Assembly: GCF_001266615.1 (NCBI RefSeq)
Contig: NZ_LGHZ01000012.1
Span: 124,001-188,000, forward strand
From: Kluyvera genomosp. 1
GTDB taxonomy: Bacteria; Pseudomonadota; Gammaproteobacteria; Enterobacterales; Enterobacteriaceae
DNA: 64,000 nucleotides
Direction of reading: 5' to 3'
Part shown: piece after piece, positions 41,471 to 51,498 of the stretch
How the letters are laid out: every line of letters starts with the position of its first letter
Position numbering within the stretch: position 1 is the first letter of the stretch
Program-made: the position numbers and the translations under genes
The notes under the pieces: generated by a model
Seen by the model: only the letters and a program-made list of their open reading frames with translations
Database searches by the model: none
Told to the model about the DNA's origin: nothing

Positions 41471-42058
41471 TCAGGATAATGTCTCGCGGCGAGCGCTCTT
41501 AGGTCGAAAAGCTGCTACAACTTCTGCATTCGTTTCAATGTATGGCCCCTCCAGCAACTGTACACAATATGGTACACTTGCAAAGATACCGTTGACCAGT
41601 ACTTTACCTTCCGCGTCTTTAACACCTTCCAGCGTCTCCTGAATCGCTTTCGGCTGACCCGGTAGATTCAGAATCAGCGCCTGTTTACGGATAACCCCAA
41701 CCTGGCGGGAGAGAATCGCCGTCGGCACGAAATGCAGGCTCACCTGACGCATCTGCTCACCAAAACCCGGCATGACGCGGTCGGCAATGGCCAGCGTCGC
41801 ATCCGGTGTGACATCACGGCGCGCAGGGCCGGTGCCGCCGGTGGTCAGAACCAAATGACAGCTCATCTCATCCACCAGCTCACACAGCGTTTGCTCAATG
41901 ATGGTTTGCTCATCGGGGATCAGGCGCGTTTCAACTTTAAAAGGAGTGGTCAGGGCTGATGCCAGCCACTCTTCGAGAGCCGGGATGCCTTTGTCCTGAT
42001 ACACGCCGCTGGAGGCGCGGTCAGAGATAGAAACTAAACCAATGCGTAAAGTGTTCAT
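41471..42058 (-). CDS. mog: Molybdopterin adenylyltransferase
   Basis: 195 residues as in E. coli Mog. It has the MoCF-family motifs T-T-G-G-T-G-P-A-R-R-D-V-T-P-D and L-P-G-Q-P-K. It adenylates molybdopterin before MoeA inserts molybdate. Its own promoter must lie in the 256-bp gap after talB, which also contains the talB terminator and otherwise nothing recognisable. Confidence 0.96.
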   Translation of the reverse strand: MNTLRIGLVSISDRASSGVYQDKGIPALEEWLASALTTPFKVETRLIPDEQTIIEQTLCELVDEMSCHLVLTTGGTGPARRDVTPDATLAIADRVMPGFGEQMRQVSLHFVPTAILSRQVGVIRKQALILNLPGQPKAIQETLEGVKDAEGKVLVNGIFASVPYCVQLLEGPYIETNAEVVAAFRPKSARRETLS

Positions 42059-42258
42059 GATTATTCCATTAAAACGGTGCTATTAAGCGGAATGATACAC
42101 GCGATTGGCCGGCAATACTAAGTCCCCAAACGGGTTATCCTCACCGTATGACTGCGCTGCGCTATGGAAGCTGAATGCGGATTTAGGCTTTGCGAGCAGG
42201 TGAATTTCTTCGTGGTAGCGCGCGAAGGAATGGCGGCTATGTCGCTTCAAGCAGGATT

Positions 42259-42295
42259 AAAAAAGCCCGCTCTCAGCAAAGAGAAGCGGGCTTTT
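42259..42295 (-). terminator. talB Rho-independent terminator
   Basis: AAGCCCGC...GCGGGCTT with an inner TCTC/GAGA pair, and a T run on the minus strand, 20 bp after talB. Confidence 0.88.
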
Positions 42296-42314
42296 ATCAT
42301 GCAACAATGCTGTC

Positions 42315-43268
42315 TTACAGCAGGTCGCCGATCATTTTTTCCAGTTTTTCCTGGTCGATAGCAAACTTACGGATACCTTCCGCCAGTTTATCAACGGCCA
42401 TTGGATCCTGGTTATGCTGCCACAGGAACTCAGATTCAGTGATGCGGCCTGGGCGCGCTTTCACTTCACCAGTAAAGGTCAGTTTACGTTCCAGTGCGCC
42501 TTCGCTTTCAGCCAGCTCTTTCAGCAGTGCTGGTGCGATGGTCAGACGGTCACAACCGGCCAGTTCCAGGATTTCACCGATGTTACGGAAGCTTGCGCCC
42601 ATCACCACGGTCTCGTAACCGTGCTGTTTGTAGTACTGGTAGATTTCGCTAACGGAAACCACACCTGGATCTTCTGCTGGTGCATACTCTTTCTTGTCGG
42701 TATTGGCTTTGTACCAATCCAGAATACGGCCAACGAATGGAGAAATCAGGTATACGCCAGCTTCAGCACAAGCACGAGCCTGAGCGAAGGAGAACAGCAG
42801 CGTCAGGTTACAGTTGATGCCTTCTTTTTCCAGCTGTTCTGCCGCGCAGATACCCTGCCAGGTAGAAGCCAGTTTGATCAGAATACGATCGTTGCTGATA
42901 CCAGCATCGTTGTACATTTTGATCAGGCGTTTTGCTTTCGCGATAGAGGCTTTGGTGTCATAAGACAGACGCGCATCAACTTCAGTTGAAATGCGGCCAG
43001 GGACCAGTTTCAGAATTTCCAGACCGATATTTACGGCCAGTTTGTCGGTGGCATCAACCACCTGCTGAGCACGATCGCTGCTCTGGCTACGCGCCCACTC
43101 TACCGCATCATCAATCAGTTTACGGTACTCAGGGATCTGCGCTGCACCCAGAATCAGAGAAGGGTTGGTTGTCGCATCCTGAGGCTGATACAGCTTCATT
43201 GCTGCGATGTCTCCGGTGTCAGCCACTACGGTTGTGTACTGACGCAGAGATGTCAATTTATCCGTCAT
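42315..43268 (-). CDS. talB: Transaldolase B
   Basis: 317 residues from the ATG at 43268 ([10 protein letters not shown]), as in E. coli. The Schiff-base lysine is K132 in [19 protein letters not shown] near residue 35 is the family signature. It transfers dihydroxyacetone units in the pentose phosphate pathway. It is divergent from the agcS-type gene; the 252-bp gap contains promoters not precisely placed. Confidence 0.97.
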   Translation of the reverse strand: MTDKLTSLRQYTTVVADTGDIAAMKLYQPQDATTNPSLILGAAQIPEYRKLIDDAVEWARSQSSDRAQQVVDATDKLAVNIGLEILKLVPGRISTEVDARLSYDTKASIAKAKRLIKMYNDAGISNDRILIKLASTWQGICAAEQLEKEGINCNLTLLFSFAQARACAEAGVYLISPFVGRILDWYKANTDKKEYAPAEDPGVVSVSEIYQYYKQHGYETVVMGASFRNIGEILELAGCDRLTIAPALLKELAESEGALERKLTFTGEVKARPGRITESEFLWQHNQDPMAVDKLAEGIRKFAIDQEKLEKMIGDLL

Positions 43269-43520
43269 GATAGTGTTTCTCTTTAAACAGCTGTTAGGGG
43301 GATGTAACCGGTCTGCCCCGATAATATCACGCCGCACCCTCAGCGCAACCGCCGACGTCGCGAGAGCGCAGAGTATGATAAACTGAAGCATCAAACTTTG
43401 AGGGTTGAGTTTCTGCGCCCTGATTGTGGTAGCGCTTACATTGGCTGAATCGAATCGTGCGAGGCAACTTTACCTTCCCGCGGCCAGCCCTCTATTTTGG
43501 CATAGACAAGAGGACGTTTA

Positions 43521-44951
43521 ATGCCTGATTTTCTCTCCTTTATCAGCGAGATACTTTGGGGATCGGTAATGATTTACCTGCTCCTCGGCTGTGGCTTATG
43601 GTTCACATGGAGAACCGGCTACATCCAGTTTCGCTACATCCGTCAGTTTAGCAAAAGTCTGAAAAGAAGCCTGACGCCACGTGAAGGCGGTCTGACCTCA
43701 TTCCAGGTTTTGTGCATTAGCCTTGCCGCTCGCGTGGGCAGTGGCAACCTGGCTGGCGTCGCACTCGCGATTACCGTCGGCGGCCCCGGCGCGGTGTTCT
43801 GGATGTGGATTGCCGCCATTATCGGAATGGCCAGCAGCTTTGCTGAATGTTCCCTGGCGCAGCTCTACAAAGAGCGTGATGCCAGCGGACAGTTTCGCGG
43901 CGGCCCGGCCTGGTACATGTCCCGTGGGCTAGGAATGCGCTGGATGGGCGTCGTTTTCTCCCTGCTGCTGCTGCTTGCCTACGGGCTGATTTTCAATACC
44001 GTGCAGGCCAACTCAACCGCACACGCGTTGGAATATGCTTTCGACATCCCTAAAGCCGTGACCGGCGTGGTGATGGCGCTGCTCGCTCTGATGGTGATTC
44101 TACGCGGCATGAAAGGTGTGGCGAAGTTCAGCCAGTGGGTTGTGCCATTTATGGCGCTGCTGTGGGTTGCGGCGTGTCTGCTCATTACCCTATGGCACAT
44201 TGTCGAGTTGCCCGCCATTCTCGAGATGATTATTCGTAGCGCCTTTGGCTGGCAGGAAGCCGCGGCTGGCGCGGTGGGCTACAGCGTGAGCCAGGCCATC
44301 ACCAGCGGTTTCCAGCGCAGCATGTTCTCCAACGAAGCCGGAATGGGGTCAACGCCTAATGCTTCGGCGGCAGCGTCCTCCTTCCCTCCACACCCGGCGG
44401 CGCAGGGGATCGTCCAGATGATAGGTGTATTGATTGATACGGTGGTCATCTGTAGCGCCAGCGCGATGGTGGTATTACTGGCGGGCCACGGAACCAAAAC
44501 CACCAGCTATGACGGTATCCAGCTGATTCAACATGCAATGAACGTGCTGGTTGGCGATTGGGGAGCCAGCTTTGTAGCGATCATCATGATTTTGTTCGCT
44601 TTCACCTCGGTGGTCGCCAACTATGTCTACGCCGAAAACAACCTCATTTTTTTACGTTGGGATATGCCATGGGCCATTTGGCTGCTGCGTATTGCCACAC
44701 TGCTGATGGTGGTTGCTGGCAGCTTACTAAATCTACCGCTGGTCTGGCAGATGGCGGACGTGATTATGGCACTGATGGCCATCACTAACCTGACGGCCAT
44801 TCTGCTGCTCTCACCGGTAGTGCGTATTATTGCCACCGACTATCTCCGCCAGCGCAAGCTGGGCGTAACGCCGGTGTTCGACCCGGATTATTACCCCGAG
44901 ATTGCCCAACAGCTAGCGCCGGAAAGTTGGGATCAACCACCGCGCCAATAG
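43521..44951 (+). CDS. yaaJ: Alanine/glycine:Na+ symporter family protein YaaJ
   Basis: 476 residues, about eleven membrane segments, AGCS family. Markers: G-L-W-F-T-W-R-T-G-Y-I-Q-F-R near the N-terminus, A-R-V-G-S-G-N-L-A-G-V-A and S-N-E-A-G-M-G-S-T-P-N-A, which form the Na+ and amino-acid site. It probably imports alanine or glycine with sodium. Position beside talB is as in E. coli. Confidence 0.94.
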   Translation: MPDFLSFISEILWGSVMIYLLLGCGLWFTWRTGYIQFRYIRQFSKSLKRSLTPREGGLTSFQVLCISLAARVGSGNLAGVALAITVGGPGAVFWMWIAAIIGMASSFAECSLAQLYKERDASGQFRGGPAWYMSRGLGMRWMGVVFSLLLLLAYGLIFNTVQANSTAHALEYAFDIPKAVTGVVMALLALMVILRGMKGVAKFSQWVVPFMALLWVAACLLITLWHIVELPAILEMIIRSAFGWQEAAAGAVGYSVSQAITSGFQRSMFSNEAGMGSTPNASAAASSFPPHPAAQGIVQMIGVLIDTVVICSASAMVVLLAGHGTKTTSYDGIQLIQHAMNVLVGDWGASFVAIIMILFAFTSVVANYVYAENNLIFLRWDMPWAIWLLRIATLLMVVAGSLLNLPLVWQMADVIMALMAITNLTAILLLSPVVRIIATDYLRQRKLGVTPVFDPDYYPEIAQQLAPESWDQPPRQ

Positions 44952-45017
44952 CAGCAATCGATCACCTGATGCCGTTTTTTTGTTAAAGTTGAGTGAAATT
45001 TTCTGCAAGGACTGGAT

Positions 45018-45791
45018 ATGCTGATTCTGATTTCTCCTGCTAAAACGCTCGATTACCAAAGCCCGCTGGCAACGACGCGCTATACCCAGCCCGCGCTTCT
45101 GGAATATTCTCAACAGCTGATTGGCGTTGCGCGCAAACTTTCCGCGCCGCAGATTAAAGCGCTGATGGGGATTAGCGATAAACTCGCGGATCTTAACGCC
45201 ACCCGTTTCCATGACTGGCATCCGGACTTTACCCCCGAGAATGCGCGCCAGGCAATTCTGGCCTTTAAAGGGGATGTCTACACCGGATTACAGGCGGAGA
45301 CGTTCAGCGAAGCTGACTTCGATTTCGCCCAAAAACACCTGCGCATGCTCTCCGGCCTGTATGGCGTACTCCGCCCGCTGGATCTGATGCAGCCTTATCG
45401 TCTGGAGATGGGTATCCGCCTGGAAAACCCGCGCGGAAAAGATCTGTACCAGTTTTGGGGAGAAGAGATCACCCAGACGCTCAACGCGGCCTTAGCGGCT
45501 CAGGGGGATGATATCGTGGTGAACCTGGCGTCAGACGAATACTTCCGCTCGGTGAAACCAAAAGTGCTGAAGGGGCAACTCATCAAGCCGGTCTTCCTTG
45601 ACGAGAAGAACGGTAAATTTAAGGTTATTAGCTTCTACGCTAAAAAAGCGCGCGGGCTAATGAGCCGATTTATCATTGAAAATCGTCTGACCAAACCCGA
45701 GCAGCTTACTGGTTTTAACAGCGAAGGGTACTTTTTCGACCCCGAAAGCTCCAGCAACGACGAACTGGTCTTTAAACGCCACGAGCAGTGA
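45018..45791 (+). CDS. yaaA: Peroxide stress resistance protein YaaA
   Basis: 257 residues; DUF328 family. Typical start [12 protein letters not shown] and later [19 protein letters not shown]; ends with positively charged loops as in DNA-binding YaaA. In E. coli it lowers intracellular free iron during H2O2 stress and is OxyR-controlled. AAGGA lies 7 nt before the ATG. It is followed by a terminator shared with yaaX. Confidence 0.95.
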   Translation: MLILISPAKTLDYQSPLATTRYTQPALLEYSQQLIGVARKLSAPQIKALMGISDKLADLNATRFHDWHPDFTPENARQAILAFKGDVYTGLQAETFSEADFDFAQKHLRMLSGLYGVLRPLDLMQPYRLEMGIRLENPRGKDLYQFWGEEITQTLNAALAAQGDDIVVNLASDEYFRSVKPKVLKGQLIKPVFLDEKNGKFKVISFYAKKARGLMSRFIIENRLTKPEQLTGFNSEGYFFDPESSSNDELVFKRHEQ

Positions 45792-45794
45792 TCG

Positions 45795-45822
45795 AAAAAG
45801 CCCGGTAATACCGGGCTTTTTT
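45795..45822. terminator. Bidirectional terminator between yaaA and yaaX
   Basis: AAAAAGCCCGG, loop TAAT region, CCGGGCTTTTTT. Confidence 0.88.
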
Positions 45823-45829
45823 ATACGAA

Positions 45830-46165
45830 TTAGCGATGATCTGGCGGTGGACGGTGATCGTCGCGATGATCGTTGCCAGGGCCGCGATCGTCATGCCCTC
45901 GATTATCATGGTGATCGTCATGACCGCGATAATCGTGATGTGGTTGCGGCGGCGGTGTATGAGCATGCCAGCGGTTATCGCGCCATTCATAGTGATCTTT
46001 CCACCAGCTATGATCGCGCCAGTTTCCACCATCCCAATAACGCCCGCTACTATCCTGATCGCCTATCTGTAATTTCACCGCTGGGATAAGCGTTATCTCC
46101 GCGGCCTGTACCATCACCGGAGCTGCCAGCATCATTGCCAGTGCAAACATCGCAGGTTTTAACAT
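45830..46165 (-). CDS. yaaX: Exported His/Asp-rich DUF2502 protein YaaX
   Basis: 111 residues. Signal peptide to V-Q-A-A, then the DUF2502 core I-T-L-I-P-A-V-K-L-Q-I-G-D and Y-W-D-G-G-N-W-R-D. The C-terminal half is a His/Asp/Pro/Arg-rich low-complexity tail (repeated DHH, RGHDD, DRG) that may bind metal. It matches E. coli YaaX in sequence type and place, between yaaA and thrC. AGGAG lies before the ATG. Function unknown. Confidence 0.9.
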   Translation of the reverse strand: MLKPAMFALAMMLAAPVMVQAAEITLIPAVKLQIGDQDSSGRYWDGGNWRDHSWWKDHYEWRDNRWHAHTPPPQPHHDYRGHDDHHDNRGHDDRGPGNDHRDDHRPPPDHR

Positions 46166-46360
46166 GGGGAACTCCTTTGTTCATCATTTGCCAATATGGC
46201 CGATGAAGAGAGCTTACCGTGACGAAACCCTGCTTGTTATTCTCCGCAATCCTATATTGTAACCTCCCGCATTTATTGGGAATTTCTCCTTTTTCCCTGC
46301 GAGATCTCTACATAATTTCTCCCTATTTCCCCCTCCGTTCAGAAGGGGGAAACGGAGACG

Positions 46361-47647
46361 TTACGCTTTGTCCATCATCAGCTTACGCAGTGCAGCATAG
46401 TCAGCCGGCAGATTATGCGACAGCAGCGGCAGATCGGCGCGATCCGCCAGCGCTTTTGGCAGCGGCAGCGTTTCTTGCAGGATCTCTTCCACGCTTTCCT
46501 TAAATTTCGCCGGATGTGCAGTGCCAAGGAACAGCCCGTACTCGCCAGGCTGCAGTTGGTCACGCAACGCGCGGTAGGCAATCGCAGCGTGAGGTTCTGA
46601 GGTGTAGCCCAAAGCCTGCAGCTCGCGCATCGTCGCTTTGGTGGTTTCATCGTCAACCGCGGCATAGCCCAGCTCGTTGAGACGCCAGATTTTACGACGG
46701 AACAGCTCTTCAACACGTGGCCAGTTGTTTGGCTGGCTCACGTCCATGGCGTTAGACAGCGTCGCCTGAGTCGCTTTTGGCGCCCATTTGCCGTCCTGCA
46801 GGAAGCGCGGCACGGTGTCATTGGCGTTGGTGGCGGCAATAAAGCGCTTAATCGGCAGGCCTAAGGACTTCGCCAGCAGGCCAGCGGTCAGATCGCCGAA
46901 GTTGCCGCTCGGTACGGAAACCACCAGCTGATTACGCGCTTCCTGCGGCAGCTGGGCCACCGCTTCAAAGTAGTAGCAAATCTGCGCCAACAGACGGCTG
47001 ATGTTGATGGAGTTCGCGGAGTTCAGACCCAGAGCAACCTTCAGCTCTTCATCGTCAAAGGCCTGCTTCACCAGCGCCTGGCAGGCATCGAAATCGCCGT
47101 CGATCGCGACGGTTTCAATATTACCGCCCAGCGTGCAGAACAGTTTTTCCTGCAGCGGGCTGATTTTGCCACGCGGGTACAGAATCACCACTTTGACATT
47201 CGGCAAGCCGTAGAAAGCATGCGCCACCGCTGCACCGGTATCGCCAGAAGTGGCGGTCAGAATGGTCACCGGTTTTTCGCCAGCGATAAGGGTAAGCATC
47301 TGCGCCATAAAACGGCCGCCAAAATCCTTAAACGCCAGCGTCGGCCCATGGAACAGCTCCAGGCAGCCGATATCGTCCTGCACTTTATTCACCGGTGCCG
47401 GGAAGGTAAACGCATTACCGATACGCTTCGCGAGTTCATCCTGCGAAATTTCGTCGCCGATAAACGCAGAGAGAATTTTCGCGCTGCGGGTAACAAAATC
47501 CTGTGTGAGCAGGTCATCGATGTCCGTGAGGTTGAATTCCGGCAGATCGTGCGGGAAGAACAGCCCTTGATGCTTGCCAAGCCCTTGAGTAATGGCCTGC
47601 GCAAAGCTGACCTGTTCATTGTGATCTTTTAAATTGTAGAGTTTCAT
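46361..47647 (-). CDS. thrC: Threonine synthase
   Basis: 428 residues as in E. coli. The PLP lysine is K107 in L-A-F-K-D-F-G-G-R-F. It converts O-phosphohomoserine to threonine, last step of the pathway. It is 3 bp after thrB and last in thrLABC. The 195-bp gap to yaaX holds an imperfect hairpin (CTCCGTT/AACGGAG) just past the stop but no clear T run. Confidence 0.97.
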   Translation of the reverse strand: MKLYNLKDHNEQVSFAQAITQGLGKHQGLFFPHDLPEFNLTDIDDLLTQDFVTRSAKILSAFIGDEISQDELAKRIGNAFTFPAPVNKVQDDIGCLELFHGPTLAFKDFGGRFMAQMLTLIAGEKPVTILTATSGDTGAAVAHAFYGLPNVKVVILYPRGKISPLQEKLFCTLGGNIETVAIDGDFDACQALVKQAFDDEELKVALGLNSANSINISRLLAQICYYFEAVAQLPQEARNQLVVSVPSGNFGDLTAGLLAKSLGLPIKRFIAATNANDTVPRFLQDGKWAPKATQATLSNAMDVSQPNNWPRVEELFRRKIWRLNELGYAAVDDETTKATMRELQALGYTSEPHAAIAYRALRDQLQPGEYGLFLGTAHPAKFKESVEEILQETLPLPKALADRADLPLLSHNLPADYAALRKLMMDKA

Positions 47648-47650
47648 CAG

Positions 47651-48580
47651 TTATCCCACGACTCGTGCGCCGGCTGTATCCAGTCGACAAATATGAACAA
47701 AACCTTCTTGATTCTGCAGGTAATTCTGGCCAAGCCAGTCGGCCACTCGCTGCGCGGTCTCCGCTTTATCACACAGAGCAAACAGCGTTGGCCCGGAACC
47801 GGAAATACCGCAGGCAATTGCGCCAATACCGGCCACGGCCTGTCGAGCTTCGCTGAAGCCTGGCAGGAGTTTGGTACGATACGGTTCAGCAATCACGTCC
47901 TTCATCAGCTTCGCCGCCAGCTGCGGCTGACGGGAGTAACAGGCATGAATAAAGCCCGCTAAATGACGCCCATGCGCAATACAGTCCTGACGACGATACT
48001 GCGCAGGCAGAATGGCCCGCGCCTCCGCCGTGGAGACTTTGATGCCCGGATAGGCCAGTACCCATAGCCATTCATCGAAGCAAGGAACCTGCTGGCTGAT
48101 GATGCCATTTTCTTCGATCATCAGCTGCATTCCGCCAAGGTAGCACGGCGCTACGTTGTCATAATGCACGCTGCCGGAGATGCGCCCTTCGAGCTCGCCC
48201 ATCAGAGCCAGCATACGGGTTTCGTCCAGCGGCTTGCCGCAATGCTCATTCATCGCCACCAGCGCAGCAACCACGGAGCAGGCACTGGAACCCAGCCCAG
48301 AGCCAATCGGCATATTTTTTTCCAGCGTCATTGCCACTGGAACCTCTTTGCCGATTTGGCGGCAGAATAACTCCCAGCACTGATAAACGATATTTTCATG
48401 CGGCTCGGTTGGCAGCTTATCCGCAAAGCGACCCACATTTTGCAGGCTGAAGCACTCTGCCGCCTCAACCGTCACGTTATCCCCAAGCAGGCTGCCATCA
48501 ATCGGCGTTACCGCTGCCCCCAGGACATCAAACCCGACGCTCATATTGGCACTGGAAGCCGGGGCATAGACCTTAACCAT
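47651..48580 (-). CDS. thrB: Homoserine kinase
   Basis: 309 residues from the ATG at 48580 ([10 protein letters not shown]), with TAGGAG upstream; an in-frame ATG at 48601 lies inside thrA and is not used. GHMP kinase motif [10 protein letters not shown] near residue 90 binds ATP. It phosphorylates homoserine. It starts 2 bp after the thrA stop, indicating coupling. Confidence 0.97.
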   Translation of the reverse strand: MVKVYAPASSANMSVGFDVLGAAVTPIDGSLLGDNVTVEAAECFSLQNVGRFADKLPTEPHENIVYQCWELFCRQIGKEVPVAMTLEKNMPIGSGLGSSACSVVAALVAMNEHCGKPLDETRMLALMGELEGRISGSVHYDNVAPCYLGGMQLMIEENGIISQQVPCFDEWLWVLAYPGIKVSTAEARAILPAQYRRQDCIAHGRHLAGFIHACYSRQPQLAAKLMKDVIAEPYRTKLLPGFSEARQAVAGIGAIACGISGSGPTLFALCDKAETAQRVADWLGQNYLQNQEGFVHICRLDTAGARVVG

Positions 48581-48582
48581 GT

Positions 48583-51045
48583 TTAAACTCCTAACTTCCA
48601 TGACAGCGTGCGCAGAAGATCGGCAAATACCCCTGCCGCCGTAACATCGTTACCTGCGCCATAGCCGCGCAGCACCAGCGGCAGCGGCTGGTAATAGTGG
48701 CTGTAAAATGCGAGGGCGTTTTCGCCGTTCTTCACTTTATACAGCGGGTCATTGCCGTCAACTGCGGCCACTTTCACCCGGCAAACACCGTCTTCTTCGA
48801 TGTTGCCAACATAACGCAGTACTTTACCTTCATCACGCGCTTTCGCCACGCGAGCAGCAAATTCATCGTCCAACTGCGGCAGACGCGCCATAAAGCTTTC
48901 AGTATCGCCGGAGGCATCAAAGCTTGATGGCAGCACCGATTCAACCACGATATCACTCAACTCAAGATTGCGTCCGGTTTCACGCGCCAGGATCAGCAGC
49001 TTACGCGCCACGTCCATGCCCGACAGATCATCACGCGGATCAGGTTCGGTATAACCCATTTCACGAGCAACCTTCGTTGCCTCTGACAGACTCATGCCTT
49101 CATCGAGCTTACCGAAGATAAACGACAGTGAACCCGAAAGAATACCGGAGAAGTGCTGCAGTTCATCACCCGCGTTCAGCAGGTTTTGCAGGTTCTCAAT
49201 GACCGGCAACCCCGCCCCAACGTTGGTGTCGTAGAGGAATTTTCGACGCGACTGGCCAGCTGCATGGCGCAACTGATGGTAATAATCCATCGACGAGGTG
49301 TTGGCCTTTTTGTTCGGAGTTACCACGTGGAAACCTTCACGCAGGAAGTCGGCGTACTGGTCAGCAACGGTTTGATTGGAAGTACAGTCAACGATCACCG
49401 GGTTCAACAGGTGATACTCTTTCACCAGACGGATTAAGCGCCCCAGATTGAATGGCTCTTTGGCCTCCGCCAGCTCCGCCTGCCAGTTTTCCAGATTCAG
49501 TCCGTGTACGCTGGTCAGCAGCGCACGGGAGTTCGCCACGCCACAAACGCGCAGATCGATGTGCTTTTTCTTCAGCCATGCCTGCTGGCGTTTGATTTGA
49601 TCCAGCAGCGCCCCGCCAACACCGCCAACGCCAATCAGGAACACTTCAATGACCTGGTCAGTGTTGAACAGCATTTGATGCGTGACGCGGACGCCCGTTA
49701 CCGCGTCGTCATTGCTCACTACCACCGAGATAGAACGCTCGGAGGAGCCCTGGGCGATGGCGACGATATTAATATTGGCGCGGGCCAGTGCGGCAAAGAA
49801 TTTCGCCGAGATGCCGCGCAGAGTTCGCATGCCATCACCCACGACGGAGATGATAGCCAGACGCTCCATGATAGACAGTGGCTCCAGCAGCTCTTCTTTG
49901 AGCTCCAGATAGAACTCATCTTCCATCGCTTTTTTCGCCCGAGCACAGTCGCTCTGTGGAACGCAGAAGCTGATGCTGTATTCGGATGAAGATTGCGTAA
50001 TCAACACCACCGAGATCCCGGCGCGCGACATGGTTGCAAAGACACGAGCTGCCATGCCGACCATGCCTTTCATCCCAGGGCCGGAAACGTTAAACATCGC
50101 CATGTTGTTGAGGTTAGAGATGCCTTTAACGGGCAAATCATCTTCGTCACGGCTGGCGCCAATCAGCGTGCCCGGAGCCTGTGGGTTGCCGGTATTTTTA
50201 ATCAGACAAGGGATCTGGAATTGGGCGATTGGCGCGATGGTACGTGGATGCAGCACTTTTGCGCCGAAATAGGAAAGCTCCATCGCTTCCTGGTAAGACA
50301 TGCTTTTCAGCAGGCGAGCATCGGGAACCTGGCGCGGGTCGCAGGTATAGACGCCGTCAACGTCGGTCCAGATTTCGCAGCAATCAGCGCGTAAACAAGC
50401 AGCCAGCACGGCAGCAGAATAATCGGAGCCGTTACGCCCCAGCACCACCAGCTCACCTTTTTCATTGCCTGCGGTGAAGCCAGCCATCAATACCATATGG
50501 TCGGATGGGATCTGGCTTGCCACAATTCGACGGGTTGATTCAGCAATATCAACGGTCGATTCAAGGTAGTGGCCCACGGCCAGCAGTTTTTCAACCGGGT
50601 TAATTACCGTGACGTTGTGGCCACGAGCACTCAGCAGTCCTGCCATGATAGCAATAGAGAGCTTTTCACCACGGCAGATAAGGCCCGCGTTGACGCTGTC
50701 CGGGCATTGCCCCAGCAGGCTGATGCCGTGCAGGATATGTTTAATTTGGGCAAATTCGAGATCAACGGCAGCTTTCAGCTCGGCATGAGGAAAGCCTGGC
50801 TGGGCGTCTGCGAGCCCTGAGAGCAGATCGGCAAAGATACGTTCGGCGTCATCAATGTTGGTCAGTGCATCCTGGCCACCAATGGTTTTTTCAATCATCG
50901 CCACCAGGTGGTTGGTGATTTTTGCCGGGGCAGAGAGCACGGTTGCTACCTGCCCCTGCCTGGCGTTGCTTTCCAGGATATCGGCTACGCGAAGAAACCT
51001 TTCCGCGTTTGCCACTGATGTACCGCCGAACTTCAAGACTCGCAT
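48583..51045 (-). CDS. thrA: Bifunctional aspartokinase I / homoserine dehydrogenase I
   Basis: 820 residues from the ATG at 51045 ([13 protein letters not shown]), as in E. coli. N-terminal aspartokinase (K-F-G-G-T-S), two central ACT-type regulatory segments (about 320-460) through which threonine inhibits, and C-terminal homoserine dehydrogenase (V-G-G-V-G-G-A-L near 470, later N-K-K-A-N). First structural gene of the threonine operon, under attenuation by thrL. Confidence 0.98.
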   Translation of the reverse strand: MRVLKFGGTSVANAERFLRVADILESNARQGQVATVLSAPAKITNHLVAMIEKTIGGQDALTNIDDAERIFADLLSGLADAQPGFPHAELKAAVDLEFAQIKHILHGISLLGQCPDSVNAGLICRGEKLSIAIMAGLLSARGHNVTVINPVEKLLAVGHYLESTVDIAESTRRIVASQIPSDHMVLMAGFTAGNEKGELVVLGRNGSDYSAAVLAACLRADCCEIWTDVDGVYTCDPRQVPDARLLKSMSYQEAMELSYFGAKVLHPRTIAPIAQFQIPCLIKNTGNPQAPGTLIGASRDEDDLPVKGISNLNNMAMFNVSGPGMKGMVGMAARVFATMSRAGISVVLITQSSSEYSISFCVPQSDCARAKKAMEDEFYLELKEELLEPLSIMERLAIISVVGDGMRTLRGISAKFFAALARANINIVAIAQGSSERSISVVVSNDDAVTGVRVTHQMLFNTDQVIEVFLIGVGGVGGALLDQIKRQQAWLKKKHIDLRVCGVANSRALLTSVHGLNLENWQAELAEAKEPFNLGRLIRLVKEYHLLNPVIVDCTSNQTVADQYADFLREGFHVVTPNKKANTSSMDYYHQLRHAAGQSRRKFLYDTNVGAGLPVIENLQNLLNAGDELQHFSGILSGSLSFIFGKLDEGMSLSEATKVAREMGYTEPDPRDDLSGMDVARKLLILARETGRNLELSDIVVESVLPSSFDASGDTESFMARLPQLDDEFAARVAKARDEGKVLRYVGNIEEDGVCRVKVAAVDGNDPLYKVKNGENALAFYSHYYQPLPLVLRGYGAGNDVTAAGVFADLLRTLSWKLGV

Positions 51046-51071
51046 GGTTTGGACCCCTTGATCTTTAGTCG

Positions 51072-51103
51072 AAAAAAAAGCCCGCACTGTTTAGGTGCGG
51101 GCT
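51072..51103 (-). terminator. thr operon attenuator
   Basis: AGCCCGCAC (51079-51087) and GTGCGGGCT (51095-51103) form a 9-bp stem with a 7-nt loop, and a T run follows on the minus strand. It sits between thrL and thrA. Part of the leader peptide's end (GGTGCGGGCTGA) can pair with it, the usual antiterminator logic. Confidence 0.9.
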
Positions 51104-51126
51104 TTTTTCTGTGTTTCCTGTACGCG

Positions 51127-51195
51127 TCAGCCCGCACCGTTACCTGTGGTAATAGTGGTGGTGGTAATCGTCATAATGCTGCTGATGCGAATCAT
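51127..51195 (-). CDS. thrL: thr operon leader peptide
   Basis: 22 codons, too short for usual gene finding. The peptide begins M-I-R-I-S-S-I-M and continues T-I-T-T-T-T-I-T-T-G-N-G-A-G. It has 7 Thr and 5 Ile codons, as expected for a peptide whose ribosome stalls when charged tRNA-Thr or tRNA-Ile is scarce. Its end overlaps the attenuator's alternative pairing segment. E. coli ThrL is 21 residues and begins MKRIS; the Thr-rich core is conserved, the first third differs. Confidence 0.93.
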   Translation of the reverse strand: MIRISSIMTITTTTITTGNGAG

Positions 51196-51236
51196 GGATG
51201 TTGTGTTCTCTGTTATTTATTTCTCTATGGACTTCG

Positions 51237-51294
51237 CGTTACAGGAAGCGGTCAGTGATTCGGGTGAACGAACACAGTCAACGCACCTGTAACG
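51237..51294 (-). repeat. Inverted-repeat insert in the thr leader RNA region
   Basis: CGTTACAGG (51237-51245) and CCTGTAACG (51286-51294) are perfect 9-bp inverted arms around 40 nt. They lie between the thr promoter and thrL, in a stretch absent from the E. coli leader. In RNA they would form a stem-loop upstream of the leader peptide. Confidence 0.65.
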
Positions 51295-51336
51295 AGAAAG
51301 ACGACGAGAATAGCTGTCTGTGCCTTATACCCCTAT

Positions 51337-51365
51337 TGGTTAAAGTATCTGGCCAGCTAAGTCAA
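51337..51365 (-). promoter_or_regulatory. thr operon promoter
   Basis: Minus strand TTGACT (51365-51360), 17-bp spacer, TAACCA (51342-51337). The same sequence TTGACTTAG...ATACTTTAACCAATA occurs at the E. coli thr promoter. The distance to thrL is about 90 nt longer here. 51366-51498 shows no other feature. Confidence 0.65.
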
Positions 51366-51498
51366 TGAATTTCTATCTTCGTCACATTTCTAAACGACTT
51401 CACATCAGCCCATACATCGGCCGACAAACCACCATTACAGCCATAAGTTAAGTAAAATGCCGGGGCATAACACCATATGAAAACGCAATGGTGGAATT

